Positions 1-6,735 of a stretch of 9,267 bases of DNA are shown in pieces. The position numbers were made by a program, and so were the translations under genes. The number at the start of each line of letters is the position of its first letter. The first letter of the stretch is position 1. The stretch lies in assembly GCA_011524755.1 (NCBI GenBank), contig WTJR01000127.1, forward strand, positions 1 to 9,267, read 5' to 3'. The notes below the pieces were generated by a model that saw nothing but the letters and a program-made list of their open reading frames with translations, made no database searches and was not told where the DNA came from. The stretch is from Halieaceae bacterium. GTDB lineage: Bacteria > Pseudomonadota > Gammaproteobacteria > Pseudomonadales > Halieaceae.

Positions 1-204
1 GTTGATGACACGCTGCGAGACTTCTACACATCGCTGCTGAAAAGTGAGTCGCGCCATTTCGCCGACTACATCAGCTTGGCGAAAAACCTAGAGGACGCAA
101 GCGTTGTGGAGGATCGTCTCGCTTTGTTCCGCTCGGTGGAAAAGGAGCTCATTGAGAGTGAGGATACCGAGATTCGCTTTCACAGTGGCGTACCGGTAGT
201 TTGA
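1..204 (+). CDS. miaE: tRNA-(ms2io6A)-hydroxylase MiaE, C-terminal fragment
   Basis: The frame is open from the first base to a TGA at 202-204 and gives the last 67 residues of a protein whose 5' part lies outside the window. The segment FYTSLLKSESRHFADYISLA carries the E-x-x-H pair (ESRH) typical of the last helix of the ferritin-like diiron tRNA hydroxylase MiaE. That enzyme uses O2 to hydroxylate the isopentenyl group of 2-methylthio-N6-isopentenyladenosine at tRNA position 37. The acidic tail after the motif, with an R-L pattern in DRLALFRSVEKEL, also fits the family. The gene ends 10 bp before the stop of lpxH on the other strand, with no visible terminator between them. The family call rests on one motif region only; another ferritin-like protein is the main alternative. 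Confidence 0.75.
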   Translation, partial: VDDTLRDFYTSLLKSESRHFADYISLAKNLEDASVVEDRLALFRSVEKELIESEDTEIRFHSGVPVV

Positions 205-214
205 AGCTGTGCAG

Positions 215-925
215 TTAAAGCGAGAACTCGCATAGCTCCAGCGATGTTCCTTGTTCGCGTAAGCACCAGCCGGTCTTATTCCAGTCGCCCAATACGATTC
301 GCTCGGCGTTTTGCAGTGGATGGCGACAGGGCCTGTGCGTGTGACCGTGAATCAATCGTGTGACGCCGTGCTCCTCCATCACGGAGCGAACGGTATCATC
401 GTTAACATCCATGATGTCCTCAGCCTTGTTACTCGCCGCTTCTTTACTCATGGTGCGGAGCTGCCTTGCTAGCGCTCTTCGTTCATCGAGTGACTTGCTT
501 AACATTTCCGCCTGCCACTCGGGATTGTGCGCGATGGCGCGGAAAGCCAGATAATCGATGTCATCGGAGCAGAGTAGGTCACCGTGCATGAGTAGGGTGG
601 ACTCACCAGCAACCTCTATACACACAGAGTCGCCGAGTAGCGTCGCCCCGAATTGATCCAAATAGTTCTGACCTACAAGGAAGTCCCGGTTACCGCGGGT
701 AAAGTAGATTTGCGCGCCACTGTCTGAGATCCGTTTCATTGAGTCGGCAAACCGTTGCGCTAGCGGGCTGTCATCGTCATCCCCAATCCACGCTTCGAAG
801 ATGTCGCCCAATAAAAAAAGGCGATCGATATCGCCTTCTTGCTTCAGGAACGTTGTCAGTCCCTGTTCGATATGCGGCGTATCTTCGCTTAAATGAAGGT
901 CGCTGATGAACAGGGATTGCGTCAT
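215..925 (-). CDS. lpxH: UDP-2,3-diacylglucosamine diphosphatase LpxH
   Basis: This 236-residue protein is the peripheral inner-membrane calcineurin-like phosphoesterase that hydrolyses UDP-2,3-diacylglucosamine to lipid X and UMP, the fourth step of lipid A synthesis. The metallophosphoesterase motifs appear in order: D9-x-H11 (SDLHL), G40-D41, G78-N79-R80-D81, H114-G-D and H193-G-H195-T-H197. The spacing matches the E. coli enzyme as I remember it (N79, R80, H114, H195, H197). Residues about 120-165 form the helical, Arg-rich insert that covers the lipid site. Length is normal for the family (about 240). The ATG lies 2 nt after the ppiB stop (TAA CC ATG), and the preceding bases, CTCTCCGACTAACC, hold no purine-rich ribosome site, so translation probably depends on ribosomes finishing ppiB. 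The ppiB-lpxH pairing is conserved in E. coli and Pseudomonas. Confidence 0.96.
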   Translation of the reverse strand: MTQSLFISDLHLSEDTPHIEQGLTTFLKQEGDIDRLFLLGDIFEAWIGDDDDSPLAQRFADSMKRISDSGAQIYFTRGNRDFLVGQNYLDQFGATLLGDSVCIEVAGESTLLMHGDLLCSDDIDYLAFRAIAHNPEWQAEMLSKSLDERRALARQLRTMSKEAASNKAEDIMDVNDDTVRSVMEEHGVTRLIHGHTHRPCRHPLQNAERIVLGDWNKTGWCLREQGTSLELCEFSL

Positions 926-927
926 GG

Positions 928-1437
928 TTAGTCGGAGAGCACCGTGACAGATTCAATAACGATAGGGTCATTAGGGACGTCCTGGTGACCGGCCTGACTG
1001 CCCGTAGGGACAACGCGGATCTTGTCGAGTACGTCTTCGCCCTCAACCACGCGACCAAATACGGCGTAGCCCCAGCCCTGCATGTTCTCTCCAGAGAAGT
1101 TCAGAAAGTCATTGTCTGAGACATTGATAAAAAACTGCGCTGTCGCAGAGTGGGGGTCCATTGTACGCGCCATGGCGATGGTGCCGCGGTCGTTCTTCAA
1201 GCCGTTATTAGCTTCATTTTGAATGGGCGCATTAGTACCTTTCTGGCGCATGTCGGTATCAAAACCGCCGCCTTGCACCATAAAATTGTTGATCACTCGA
1301 TGGAAGATGGTGCCGTCGTAGTGCCCGCTTTGAGCATACTCGACAAAATTAGCAACGGTGGCTGGCGCTTTATCGGCATCCAGTTCCAATGTCATATCTC
1401 CGAGAAGCGTCTTCATTAATACGCGAGTCATCGCCAT
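928..1437 (-). CDS. ppiB: Cytoplasmic peptidyl-prolyl cis-trans isomerase B (cyclophilin)
   Basis: This is a single-domain cyclophilin that catalyses cis-trans isomerisation of Xaa-Pro bonds. Diagnostic stretches are IFHRVINNFMVQGGGF, with the catalytic Arg of F-H-R (R47 here) and the Q-G-G-G loop, then NEANNGLKNDRGTIAMAR, SATAQFFINVSDNDFLNFSG and GWGYAVFG, all very close to E. coli PpiB. There is no signal peptide, so a cytoplasmic location is expected. I chose the ATG at 1437 (169 residues). It has an AAGG 11 nt upstream and lies downstream of a plausible -10 at 1474-1469. ATG 1431 fits the homologous N terminus equally well, and ATG 1416 would cut into the first strand. An in-frame ATG at 1470 would overlap the predicted -10 and adds MRPFPKKAVST, unlike the family. 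It is the first gene of the ppiB-lpxH pair and divergent from glnS. Confidence 0.95.
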   Translation of the reverse strand: MAMTRVLMKTLLGDMTLELDADKAPATVANFVEYAQSGHYDGTIFHRVINNFMVQGGGFDTDMRQKGTNAPIQNEANNGLKNDRGTIAMARTMDPHSATAQFFINVSDNDFLNFSGENMQGWGYAVFGRVVEGEDVLDKIRVVPTGSQAGHQDVPNDPIVIESVTVLSD

Positions 1438-1468
1438 GGTTGATACTGCCTTTTTTGGGAAAGGGCGC

Positions 1469-1497
1469 ATGATACAAGGTCAGCCTTTTGCATTCGA
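1469..1497 (-). promoter_or_regulatory. Possible ppiB-lpxH promoter
   Basis: Reading the minus strand, TATCAT (1474-1469) matches the -10 consensus at 5 of 6 positions. A weak TCGAAT (1497-1492) lies 17 bp upstream as a -35. Transcription would start near 1462, giving a leader of about 25 nt to the ATG at 1437. The -35 is poor, and the call rests mainly on the -10 and its position. Confidence 0.35.
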
Positions 1498-1532
1498 GTA
1501 AATTACTACCAGCCTGTCACCGTTGTTGGAAA

Positions 1533-1561
1533 CTGACGTGACCGGTTTCGCTTGGTAAACT
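1533..1561 (+). promoter_or_regulatory. Predicted sigma70 promoter of glnS-cysS
   Basis: CTGACG (1533-1538), 17 bp, then TAAACT (1556-1561) matches the -35 and -10 consensus at 4 of 6 positions each with ideal spacing. It is followed directly by a GC-rich discriminator (CGCGCCC). Transcription would start around 1568, about 20 nt before the glnS ATG. GC-rich discriminators are the known signature of promoters repressed by ppGpp and DksA, so stringent control is a reasonable inference. The tRNA promoter at 6566-6595 has the same layout. Confidence 0.5.
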
Positions 1562-1586
1562 CGCGCCCACACATCAAGGGCGTCGC

Positions 1587-3239
1587 ATGGACACAGAACC
1601 TCGCAGTAACTTTCTACGGACTCAAATTCAGAGCGATCTGGACGCTGGGGTTGTGGATCGAGTGGTCACTCGGTTTCCACCCGAGCCGAATGGTTTTTTA
1701 CATATCGGCCACGCGAAGTCGATAACGGTAAATTTTGGACTCGCCCAACAATATGGTGGTGTCTGTAACCTGCGCTTTGATGACACCAACCCTGAAAAGG
1801 AGAGCCAGGTCTTCATCGATGCCATTCAGGCGGATGTGAAATGGCTGGGTTACGAGTGGGACGGTGAGGTCCGTTATGCGTCAAGTTATTTCCAGCAGTT
1901 TTATGAGTGGGCGCTCCATCTCATCGACGAAGGAAAGGCTTATGTCTGTGACTTGAGCGCTGATGAGGCACGTGATTACCGAGGCACATTGACCTCACCC
2001 GGTAAAAATAGCCCGTATAGGGATCGGTCAATCGACGAGAATCATGTCCTGTTCGCTGCAATGAAAGCAGGGGAGTTTGAAGATGGGTCCCGGGTGCTGC
2101 GCGCCAAGATCGATATGGCGTCTCCAAACATCAACTTGCGAGACCCAACGCTTTACCGTATTCGCCGAGTAGCACACCATCAAACGGGCGATGAGTGGGT
2201 TATCTATCCCACCTATGACTATGCGCATGGACAGGAAGATGCGATTGAAGGTATTTCGCATTCGATTTGCACCCTAGAGTTTGAGGATCATAAACCGTTG
2301 TATGACTGGTTTATTGATAATCTACCGGTGCCCTCCAGACCGCGACAGTATGAATTTGCCCGCTTGAACGTGAACTACACGGTCACCAGTAAGCGGAAGT
2401 TGAAGCTTCTTGTCGATTCCGGCGTCGTTAGTGGCTGGGACGACCCGCGTATGCCAACCATTGCTGGGATGCGTCGGCGCGGCTACACACCCGCTGCCTT
2501 GCGGCATTTTTGCGAGGAGGTGGGCACATCGCGCTCTGACGGTGTGGTCGACGTCGCCATGCTCGAGAGTGCTGTCCGTAATGACCTTAATGTGTCCGCG
2601 CCGCGTGCCATGGCGGTATTGAATCCACTCAAGCTGCAGATCACCAACCTGGAAGCGCCTGAGGTGTTACTGGTGGCAAATCACCCGGCGGATGACACAC
2701 AGGGTAAGCGCGAGGTGCAGTTCGGACCTGAGATCTGGATTGACAAGGATGACTTCCGGCAAGAGGCCAATAAGAAATTCAAGCGATTGGTTTTGGGTAA
2801 ACGTGTCCGTTTGCGGGGCGGTTATGTCATCGAAGCAGAGCGATGTGACGTCGACGCTGACGGCGAGGTAACCGCGGTGTACGCGTCGATAGTGCCTCAA
2901 ACCTTGGGTGAAGATCCGGACGACGGTGTAAAGGCTAAGGGCGTCATCCACTGGGTTGATGCTGCGACCGGTATTTCGGCAGAAATTAGAAGCTACGATC
3001 GTCTCTTCACTGTGGAAGACCCATCAAAAGCAGACAACATGGATGATGTAATCAATCCGACGTCCCTCGTTGTCGGCCAAGCGATTGTCGAAGCTTCACT
3101 CGCCTCGGCGGACCCCGAAGATCGATTCCAATTTGAACGTGAGGGCTACTTTGTGGCCGATCGTTTTGACCACACGAGCGACAAGCCCGTGTTCAATAGA
3201 GTGATTGGGCTGCGTGATACATGGGCTGGTAATGACTGA
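1587..3239 (+). CDS. glnS: Glutaminyl-tRNA synthetase
   Basis: This 550-residue class I aminoacyl-tRNA synthetase charges tRNA-Gln directly with glutamine using ATP, in the cytoplasm. The Rossmann fold starts with PPEPNGFLHIGHAKS (HIGH at 39-42), followed by NLRFDDTNPEKE, which helps bind the amino acid. YDYAHGQEDAIEGISHS and CTLEFEDHKPLYDWF follow in the catalytic core. VTSKRKL (266-272) is the KMSKS-equivalent, where E. coli has MSK. Residues about 340-550 are the two beta-barrel anticodon-binding domains. Length is close to the E. coli enzyme (554). The ATG is supported by AAGGG 6 nt upstream (1576-1580) and by alignment of the N terminus (SNFLRTQIQSDLDAG). The last 8 bases (ATGACTGA) overlap the start of cysS. 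Glutamyl-tRNA synthetase is excluded by the HGQ/EGITHS-type core and the C-terminal beta barrels. Confidence 0.98.
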   Translation: MDTEPRSNFLRTQIQSDLDAGVVDRVVTRFPPEPNGFLHIGHAKSITVNFGLAQQYGGVCNLRFDDTNPEKESQVFIDAIQADVKWLGYEWDGEVRYASSYFQQFYEWALHLIDEGKAYVCDLSADEARDYRGTLTSPGKNSPYRDRSIDENHVLFAAMKAGEFEDGSRVLRAKIDMASPNINLRDPTLYRIRRVAHHQTGDEWVIYPTYDYAHGQEDAIEGISHSICTLEFEDHKPLYDWFIDNLPVPSRPRQYEFARLNVNYTVTSKRKLKLLVDSGVVSGWDDPRMPTIAGMRRRGYTPAALRHFCEEVGTSRSDGVVDVAMLESAVRNDLNVSAPRAMAVLNPLKLQITNLEAPEVLLVANHPADDTQGKREVQFGPEIWIDKDDFRQEANKKFKRLVLGKRVRLRGGYVIEAERCDVDADGEVTAVYASIVPQTLGEDPDDGVKAKGVIHWVDAATGISAEIRSYDRLFTVEDPSKADNMDDVINPTSLVVGQAIVEASLASADPEDRFQFEREGYFVADRFDHTSDKPVFNRVIGLRDTWAGND

Positions 3240-4611
3240 ACTGCTTCTCACAAACAGTGCAGGCGGAGGTAAATCCGTCTTCAAGCCCATCGATCCTGAG
3301 CATATCCGGATGTATGTTTGTGGCCCCACCGTTTACAACCTTGTGCACATTGGAAACGCGCGTCCGGTCGTGGTCTTCGATACCTTATTTCGGGTGCTGC
3401 AAGCGTTGTACCCCAAGGTAACTTACGCCCGTAACATCACGGACATAGACGACAAGATTATTGTTGCAGCGCGCGAGCGTGACACCGATATCACGACACT
3501 CACTCAGGAATTCACTGATAAGTTTCGCCAAGACATGGCGGCTCTGAACAATCTCGATCCCTCAATCGAGCCCCAGGCGACAGCCCATGTGGAAGCGATG
3601 TTGGATCTTGCCGCCCGGCTCATCGAACGCGGACACGCTTACGTCTCTGATGGCCACGTGCTCTTTGACGTAACATCCATGGAGGATTACGGCGCATTGA
3701 GTGGTCGTAACCTCGAAGACATGCTGGCAGGTGCGCGCGTAGAGGTGGCTTCCTATAAACGGCATCCCGGTGACTTTGTGTTATGGAAACCGTCCACTGA
3801 TGCTGATCCAGGCTGGGACAGCGATTACGGTCGCGGGCGGCCGGGATGGCACCTCGAGTGCTCGGCCATGATTCACCAGCACCTGGGCGACAACATTGAT
3901 ATTCACGGTGGTGGTAGGGATCTGATATTTCCGCACCACGAAAACGAGCGAGCACAAAGCTGCTGTGGTTACGGTGGGAGCTTTGTCGGAACCTGGATGC
4001 ACAACGCCTACGTCGATATGGACGGTGAAAAGATGTCCAAGTCGCTGGGCAACGTGAGAACAGTGCGTGAACTATTGGAGCAGTACTCGGGCGAAACCCT
4101 TCGGTTCGCGCTTCTCTCGGCGCACTATCGCTCGCCACTCAATTTTTCAAGGGAGCTTCTGGATAACGCACAAGCCACCTTAGATGGCTTTTATCTCGCT
4201 CTGCGTAATGCGGGTGACACCCCAGTAGAGGTCTCAGAAGCACATCTTTCACCGGTCTTTAACGCGCTTCTTGATGATTTGAATACGCCTGCGGCGATTG
4301 CCGAGCTTCACCAGCTGGCAAAAGCGCTCAACAAGGCGTCAGAGAGTGAAAAAGCCGCGGCAAAGGCGGCTTTACTGGCTGGTGGCGCCGTATTGGGAAT
4401 TCTGTCCGAAGATCCTGTCGCATGGTTGTCAAAATCGGATGCCGATGGTGATGGTTTAACTGCGGAGGTCATAGATCAAATGCTCATCGACCGTGCCGAG
4501 GCAAAAGCCAATAGAGATTTCTCGCGAGCTGACGCCATTCGGGATGAGCTCAATGCGGCGGGTATTATCATTGAGGATAGCGCGTCAGGTGCTACCTGGC
4601 GGCGTGGGTAA
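3232..4611 (+). CDS. cysS: Cysteinyl-tRNA synthetase
   Basis: This 459-residue class I synthetase charges tRNA-Cys and acts as a zinc-dependent monomer. YVCGPTVYN is followed by HIGN (39-42, a common CysRS variant of HIGH) and ARNITDIDDKI. The zinc ligands are visible as C30, C210 (HLECSAM), H235 and E239 (FPHHENE), matching E. coli C28, C209, H234 and E238. KMSKS lies at 267-271 (GEKMSKSLGN). The DALR and C-terminal anticodon-binding part follows, ending in DRAEAKANRDFSRADAIRDE, the usual CysRS tail. The start at ATG 3232 aligns with the family; the open frame reaches back to a TTG at 3205 inside glnS, which I reject. No good Shine-Dalgarno precedes 3232 (GGGCTGGTA only), and ATGACTGA overlaps the glnS stop, so translational coupling is likely. 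The gene converges on the hydrolase gene after 12 bp. Confidence 0.98.
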   Translation: MTELLLTNSAGGGKSVFKPIDPEHIRMYVCGPTVYNLVHIGNARPVVVFDTLFRVLQALYPKVTYARNITDIDDKIIVAARERDTDITTLTQEFTDKFRQDMAALNNLDPSIEPQATAHVEAMLDLAARLIERGHAYVSDGHVLFDVTSMEDYGALSGRNLEDMLAGARVEVASYKRHPGDFVLWKPSTDADPGWDSDYGRGRPGWHLECSAMIHQHLGDNIDIHGGGRDLIFPHHENERAQSCCGYGGSFVGTWMHNAYVDMDGEKMSKSLGNVRTVRELLEQYSGETLRFALLSAHYRSPLNFSRELLDNAQATLDGFYLALRNAGDTPVEVSEAHLSPVFNALLDDLNTPAAIAELHQLAKALNKASESEKAAAKAALLAGGAVLGILSEDPVAWLSKSDADGDGLTAEVIDQMLIDRAEAKANRDFSRADAIRDELNAAGIIIEDSASGATWRRG

Positions 4612-4623
4612 GCTCTAATTCAA

Positions 4624-5652
4624 CTACGAGTGATGCACCTGTTGTAAGAATGCTAATAGGGCTTCATTCACTGCTTCAGGTGCCTCCTCCGCGGTCCAGT
4701 GACCGACATTCGGTAGCTCTTGTGCCATCAGCAGATTGTCGTAGTTCTTTCGCACATGATCGATAAACGAGGTACTCAGCGGAACGAAGCTACTGACAGG
4801 ATCTAATTCACCAGTAATGAAAAATGCGGGTTGTTGGATTCTTGCGCCGTCTAAGTGTGCAAGTTCGTGCCAATCTAAATTTTGCGCTCGATAGCGGTTG
4901 TAGGGACCTCGTTTCCCACTCAACTCAAACTGCGATGTCAGATAGTCCAGGTCATCTTGCGAGAACCAATTTGGAAAGCTGTCGAAGCGAGTCATACCGT
5001 CCAGTAACTGGGCGTTTGGTGGCTTTATACCTATGAATCCGCCTTCCTCGTTTGCGCGCTGATGATGCATGCCTCGAGCATCAATGGCGGTGTATACCAG
5101 GAACAAAGATTTTGCTACGTCAGCTTCAAACTCTGCCTCAGCAATTCCCTCATTCAGGAAGTACAGCTGGTAGAAAAAGCGATCCTTGTAAAGTTCACGC
5201 CATAAATCCAATGTAGGTAACGGTGGTCGCGTCAAATGGGGAACAGAGAGCGAACCCGTTGCATAGACGCGATCCGGATAGAGTAGGGCTGTGGTCAATG
5301 CAATGGGCCCACCCCAGTCATGCCCGATTGTGATAAAACGATCAAACCCTAAAGCGTCGCCAATGCCCACGACATCGGCGGCGAGCTCCTTCAGGGTGTA
5401 GGCCTCTACTGCATGGGGTTTATCTGATTCACCATAGCCCCGCACATCGTAAGCCACTGCGGTATAACCGGCGTTTGCGAGAGCCGGGATTTGGTGACGC
5501 CAGCTATACCAGCTCTCGGGCCAGCCATGGCAAAGAACAACCAAAGGACCACTGCCTTGCATGGCAAGTCGCAACTTAATGCCGTTGGCAGTGACGGTCT
5601 TAAACTTAATGTCCGAGAGCAAGTCGAGCCCCTCCGGTTGCACTGTGCTCAC
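4624..5652 (-). CDS. Alpha/beta-hydrolase, epoxide hydrolase-like
   Basis: This 342-residue alpha/beta-hydrolase has the epoxide hydrolase signature. HGWP (42-45) forms the oxyanion region. The nucleophile is D112 in GHDWGG, the acid is probably D284 in ITGELDP, and the base is H318 in NVGHWTAEEAPEAVN. Two lid tyrosines that would activate the epoxide oxygen are present as Y161 (FFYQLYF) and Y254 (RGPYNRYR). Members add water to an epoxide to give a vicinal diol. The substrate cannot be read here; detoxification or lipid/aromatic catabolism are both possible. Haloalkane dehalogenases share DWGG but lack the Y-R lid motif. No signal peptide is seen, so it is probably cytoplasmic. The start is GTG at 5652, overlapping the folD TGA in the 4-nt sequence GTGA; a GGAG lies 13 nt upstream, rather far. 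A GTG at 5643 is the alternative start. Confidence 0.88.
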   Translation of the reverse strand: MSTVQPEGLDLLSDIKFKTVTANGIKLRLAMQGSGPLVVLCHGWPESWYSWRHQIPALANAGYTAVAYDVRGYGESDKPHAVEAYTLKELAADVVGIGDALGFDRFITIGHDWGGPIALTTALLYPDRVYATGSLSVPHLTRPPLPTLDLWRELYKDRFFYQLYFLNEGIAEAEFEADVAKSLFLVYTAIDARGMHHQRANEEGGFIGIKPPNAQLLDGMTRFDSFPNWFSQDDLDYLTSQFELSGKRGPYNRYRAQNLDWHELAHLDGARIQQPAFFITGELDPVSSFVPLSTSFIDHVRKNYDNLLMAQELPNVGHWTAEEAPEAVNEALLAFLQQVHHS

Positions 5653-6494
5653 CCCAGTGCTTTTTCTCCGGATTCAACCGTTTGCATGATCAGGGTATTG
5701 ATCGTCATTGGACCAACACCACCCGGGACAGGTGTGTAGGCCGAGACTCGATCAACCAATGGGCCGAGTTCAATATCACCGACCCCACCCGGGTGATACC
5801 CCGCGTCCACAACAACGGCACCGTCTTTTATCCAGTCGGCGCGAATAAACTCGGGTCGCCCGACAGCGCCAACGATCACATCGGCTTGTCGAATGTGCGA
5901 TTCGAGGTTTTGCGTTCTGGAGTGGCAAATGGTTACGGTTGCGTTCGCCTGGAGCATCATCATGGCCATCGGCTTGCCGAGAATGGGACTTCTCCCAACA
6001 ACAACAGCGTGCTTACCTGAGAGTTCAATCTCATAGTGCTCCAGAAGACGCATGATGCCTTGTGGCGTTGCACACCCGTAAGCTGCTTCACCCATGCTCA
6101 TCCGACCGAAGCCCAAGCAGGTCACGCCGTCGACGTCTTTCTCGAGCGCAATCATATCGAAGGCAGCTCGCTCATCGATGTGAGCGGGGACAGGGTGCTG
6201 AAGCAAAATACCATGAACGTCGGGATTCGCGTTGAGTTGCTCGATTTCTCTTAGCAAGTCATTGGTCTTGATAGAGGCGGGGAGTTCGATGGCTAATGAC
6301 TCCATGCCGATGCGTCTGCACGCATTCGCTTTCATCTTGACGTAGGTGGCGGAAGCAGGATCATCGCCCACCAAAATGGTGGCGAGCACAGGTGTTCTAT
6401 CGCCTGTATTTGCTTTGAGCGATGCGACACGCTCCGAAAGATTAGCCTCGGTTAGTTGCGCGACGTGTTTTCCATCCAGAAGCGTGGCCGGCAT
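5649..6494 (-). CDS. folD: Bifunctional methylenetetrahydrofolate dehydrogenase / methenyl-THF cyclohydrolase
   Basis: This 281-residue FolD interconverts 5,10-methylene-THF, 5,10-methenyl-THF and 10-formyl-THF, supplying one-carbon units for purines and formyl-Met. Active-site residues are visible: Y51-xxx-K55 in TYVKMKANAC, Q99 in LLQHPVP and D122 in KDVDGVT. The Rossmann part has VVVGRSPILGKPMA, and the end is PVPGGVGPMTINTL. QHPVP and GRSPILGKP differ from the QLPLP and GRSNIVG seen in E. coli FolD, and resemble a variant I associate with actinobacteria and some other groups. The start is ATG 6494 behind a G-rich ribosome site. The frame stays open upstream to 6728, but that stretch is antisense to tRNA-Pro and codes for nothing family-like. 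The TGA overlaps the next gene's GTG, so the two are probably co-translated. Confidence 0.96.
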   Translation of the reverse strand: MPATLLDGKHVAQLTEANLSERVASLKANTGDRTPVLATILVGDDPASATYVKMKANACRRIGMESLAIELPASIKTNDLLREIEQLNANPDVHGILLQHPVPAHIDERAAFDMIALEKDVDGVTCLGFGRMSMGEAAYGCATPQGIMRLLEHYEIELSGKHAVVVGRSPILGKPMAMMMLQANATVTICHSRTQNLESHIRQADVIVGAVGRPEFIRADWIKDGAVVVDAGYHPGGVGDIELGPLVDRVSAYTPVPGGVGPMTINTLIMQTVESGEKALG

Positions 6495-6501
6495 GAGAAG
6501 T

Positions 6502-6509
6502 CCCCCCCT
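6502..6509 (-). promoter_or_regulatory. folD ribosome binding site with a seven-G run
   Basis: On the minus strand the sequence AGGGGGGG ends 7 nt before ATG 6494, a normal distance. It supports this start over the long upstream extension of the frame. The homopolymer is unusual; length changes in it would alter the Shine-Dalgarno match and spacing. Confidence 0.6.
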
Positions 6510-6565
6510 ATTTTTTGGCGCGATTGTGTCAGAATTCAAATGTAGGCGAAAGGCGATTTCTGCAA

Positions 6566-6595
6566 TTGACCCAGTGACTGCAAACCTTGTAGACT
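6566..6595 (+). promoter_or_regulatory. Predicted sigma70 promoter of the tRNA-Pro / tRNA-His unit
   Basis: TTGACC (6566-6571, 5 of 6 to consensus), 18 bp, then TAGACT (6590-6595, 4 of 6) is followed by a GC-rich discriminator (CGCCGCCCGCG). Transcription would start near 6602, leaving a leader of about 30 nt to be removed from tRNA-Pro. The GC-rich discriminator is typical of stringently controlled tRNA promoters. Confidence 0.65.
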
Positions 6596-6630
6596 CGCCG
6601 CCCGCGAGATGTTGAACATCGCGCCTTTTT

Positions 6631-6707
6631 CGGGGTGTAGCGCAGTCTGGTAGCGCGCCTGCTTTGGGAGCAGGATGTCGGGGGTTCGAATCCCTCCTCC
6701 CCGACCA
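6631..6707 (+). tRNA. tRNA-Pro, anticodon UGG
   Basis: The 77-nt cloverleaf begins CGGGGTG and ends with encoded CCA. The D arm contains GCGCAGTCTGGTAGCGC. The anticodon stem CCTGC/GCAGG encloses TTTGGGA, giving anticodon TGG (reads CCA, and with modification other proline codons). The T arm is GGGGG-TTCGAAT-CCCTC with one G-U pair. C1-G72 is the proline identity pair seen in bacterial tRNA-Pro. Acceptor pair 6-67 is a U-U mismatch (5' CGGGGTG against 3' CTCCCCG), while the other six pairs are Watson-Crick. The gene is the first of a two-tRNA unit and lies divergent from folD, with its own promoter. Confidence 0.97.
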
Positions 6708-6711
6708 CTTT

Positions 6712-6735
6712 TTCGGCCATATCGCCACGGCCGAA
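6712..6735 (+). other. Hairpin in the tRNA-Pro / tRNA-His spacer
   Basis: TTCGGCC (6712-6718) and GGCCGAA (6729-6735) form a perfect 7-bp stem with a 10-nt loop. There is no T tract after it, so it is not a normal intrinsic terminator. A second small hairpin follows, TGGGT-AATC-ACCCA (6741-6754). Both lie in the 53-nt spacer that must be cut out of the precursor, so they may guide or limit RNase processing. The function is inferred. Confidence 0.45.

Noticed and set aside
777..1058. 93-residue minus-strand frame across the ppiB-lpxH junction
   Set aside because: It is out of frame with two certain genes and shows no family features.
1438..1470. Longer ppiB start at ATG 1470
   Set aside because: The extra residues do not occur in the family and the codon overlaps the predicted -10 element.
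1476..1487. Imperfect palindrome AAGGTCAGCCTT in the ppiB promoter spacer
   Set aside because: Only the outer four bases on each side are symmetrical; too short to call an operator.
3205..3231. TTG start for cysS at 3205
   Set aside because: ATG 3232 matches the family N terminus; the TTG would need a 35-nt overlap with glnS and has no support.
3620..4138. 172-residue open frame antisense to cysS
   Set aside because: Arg/Ser/His-rich composition with no recognisable domain, fully inside a well-supported gene on the other strand; no ribosome site seen.
6495..6600. Promoter for folD on the minus strand
   Set aside because: Several partial -10-like elements exist (TACATT, CACAAT), but none has a -35 at proper spacing.
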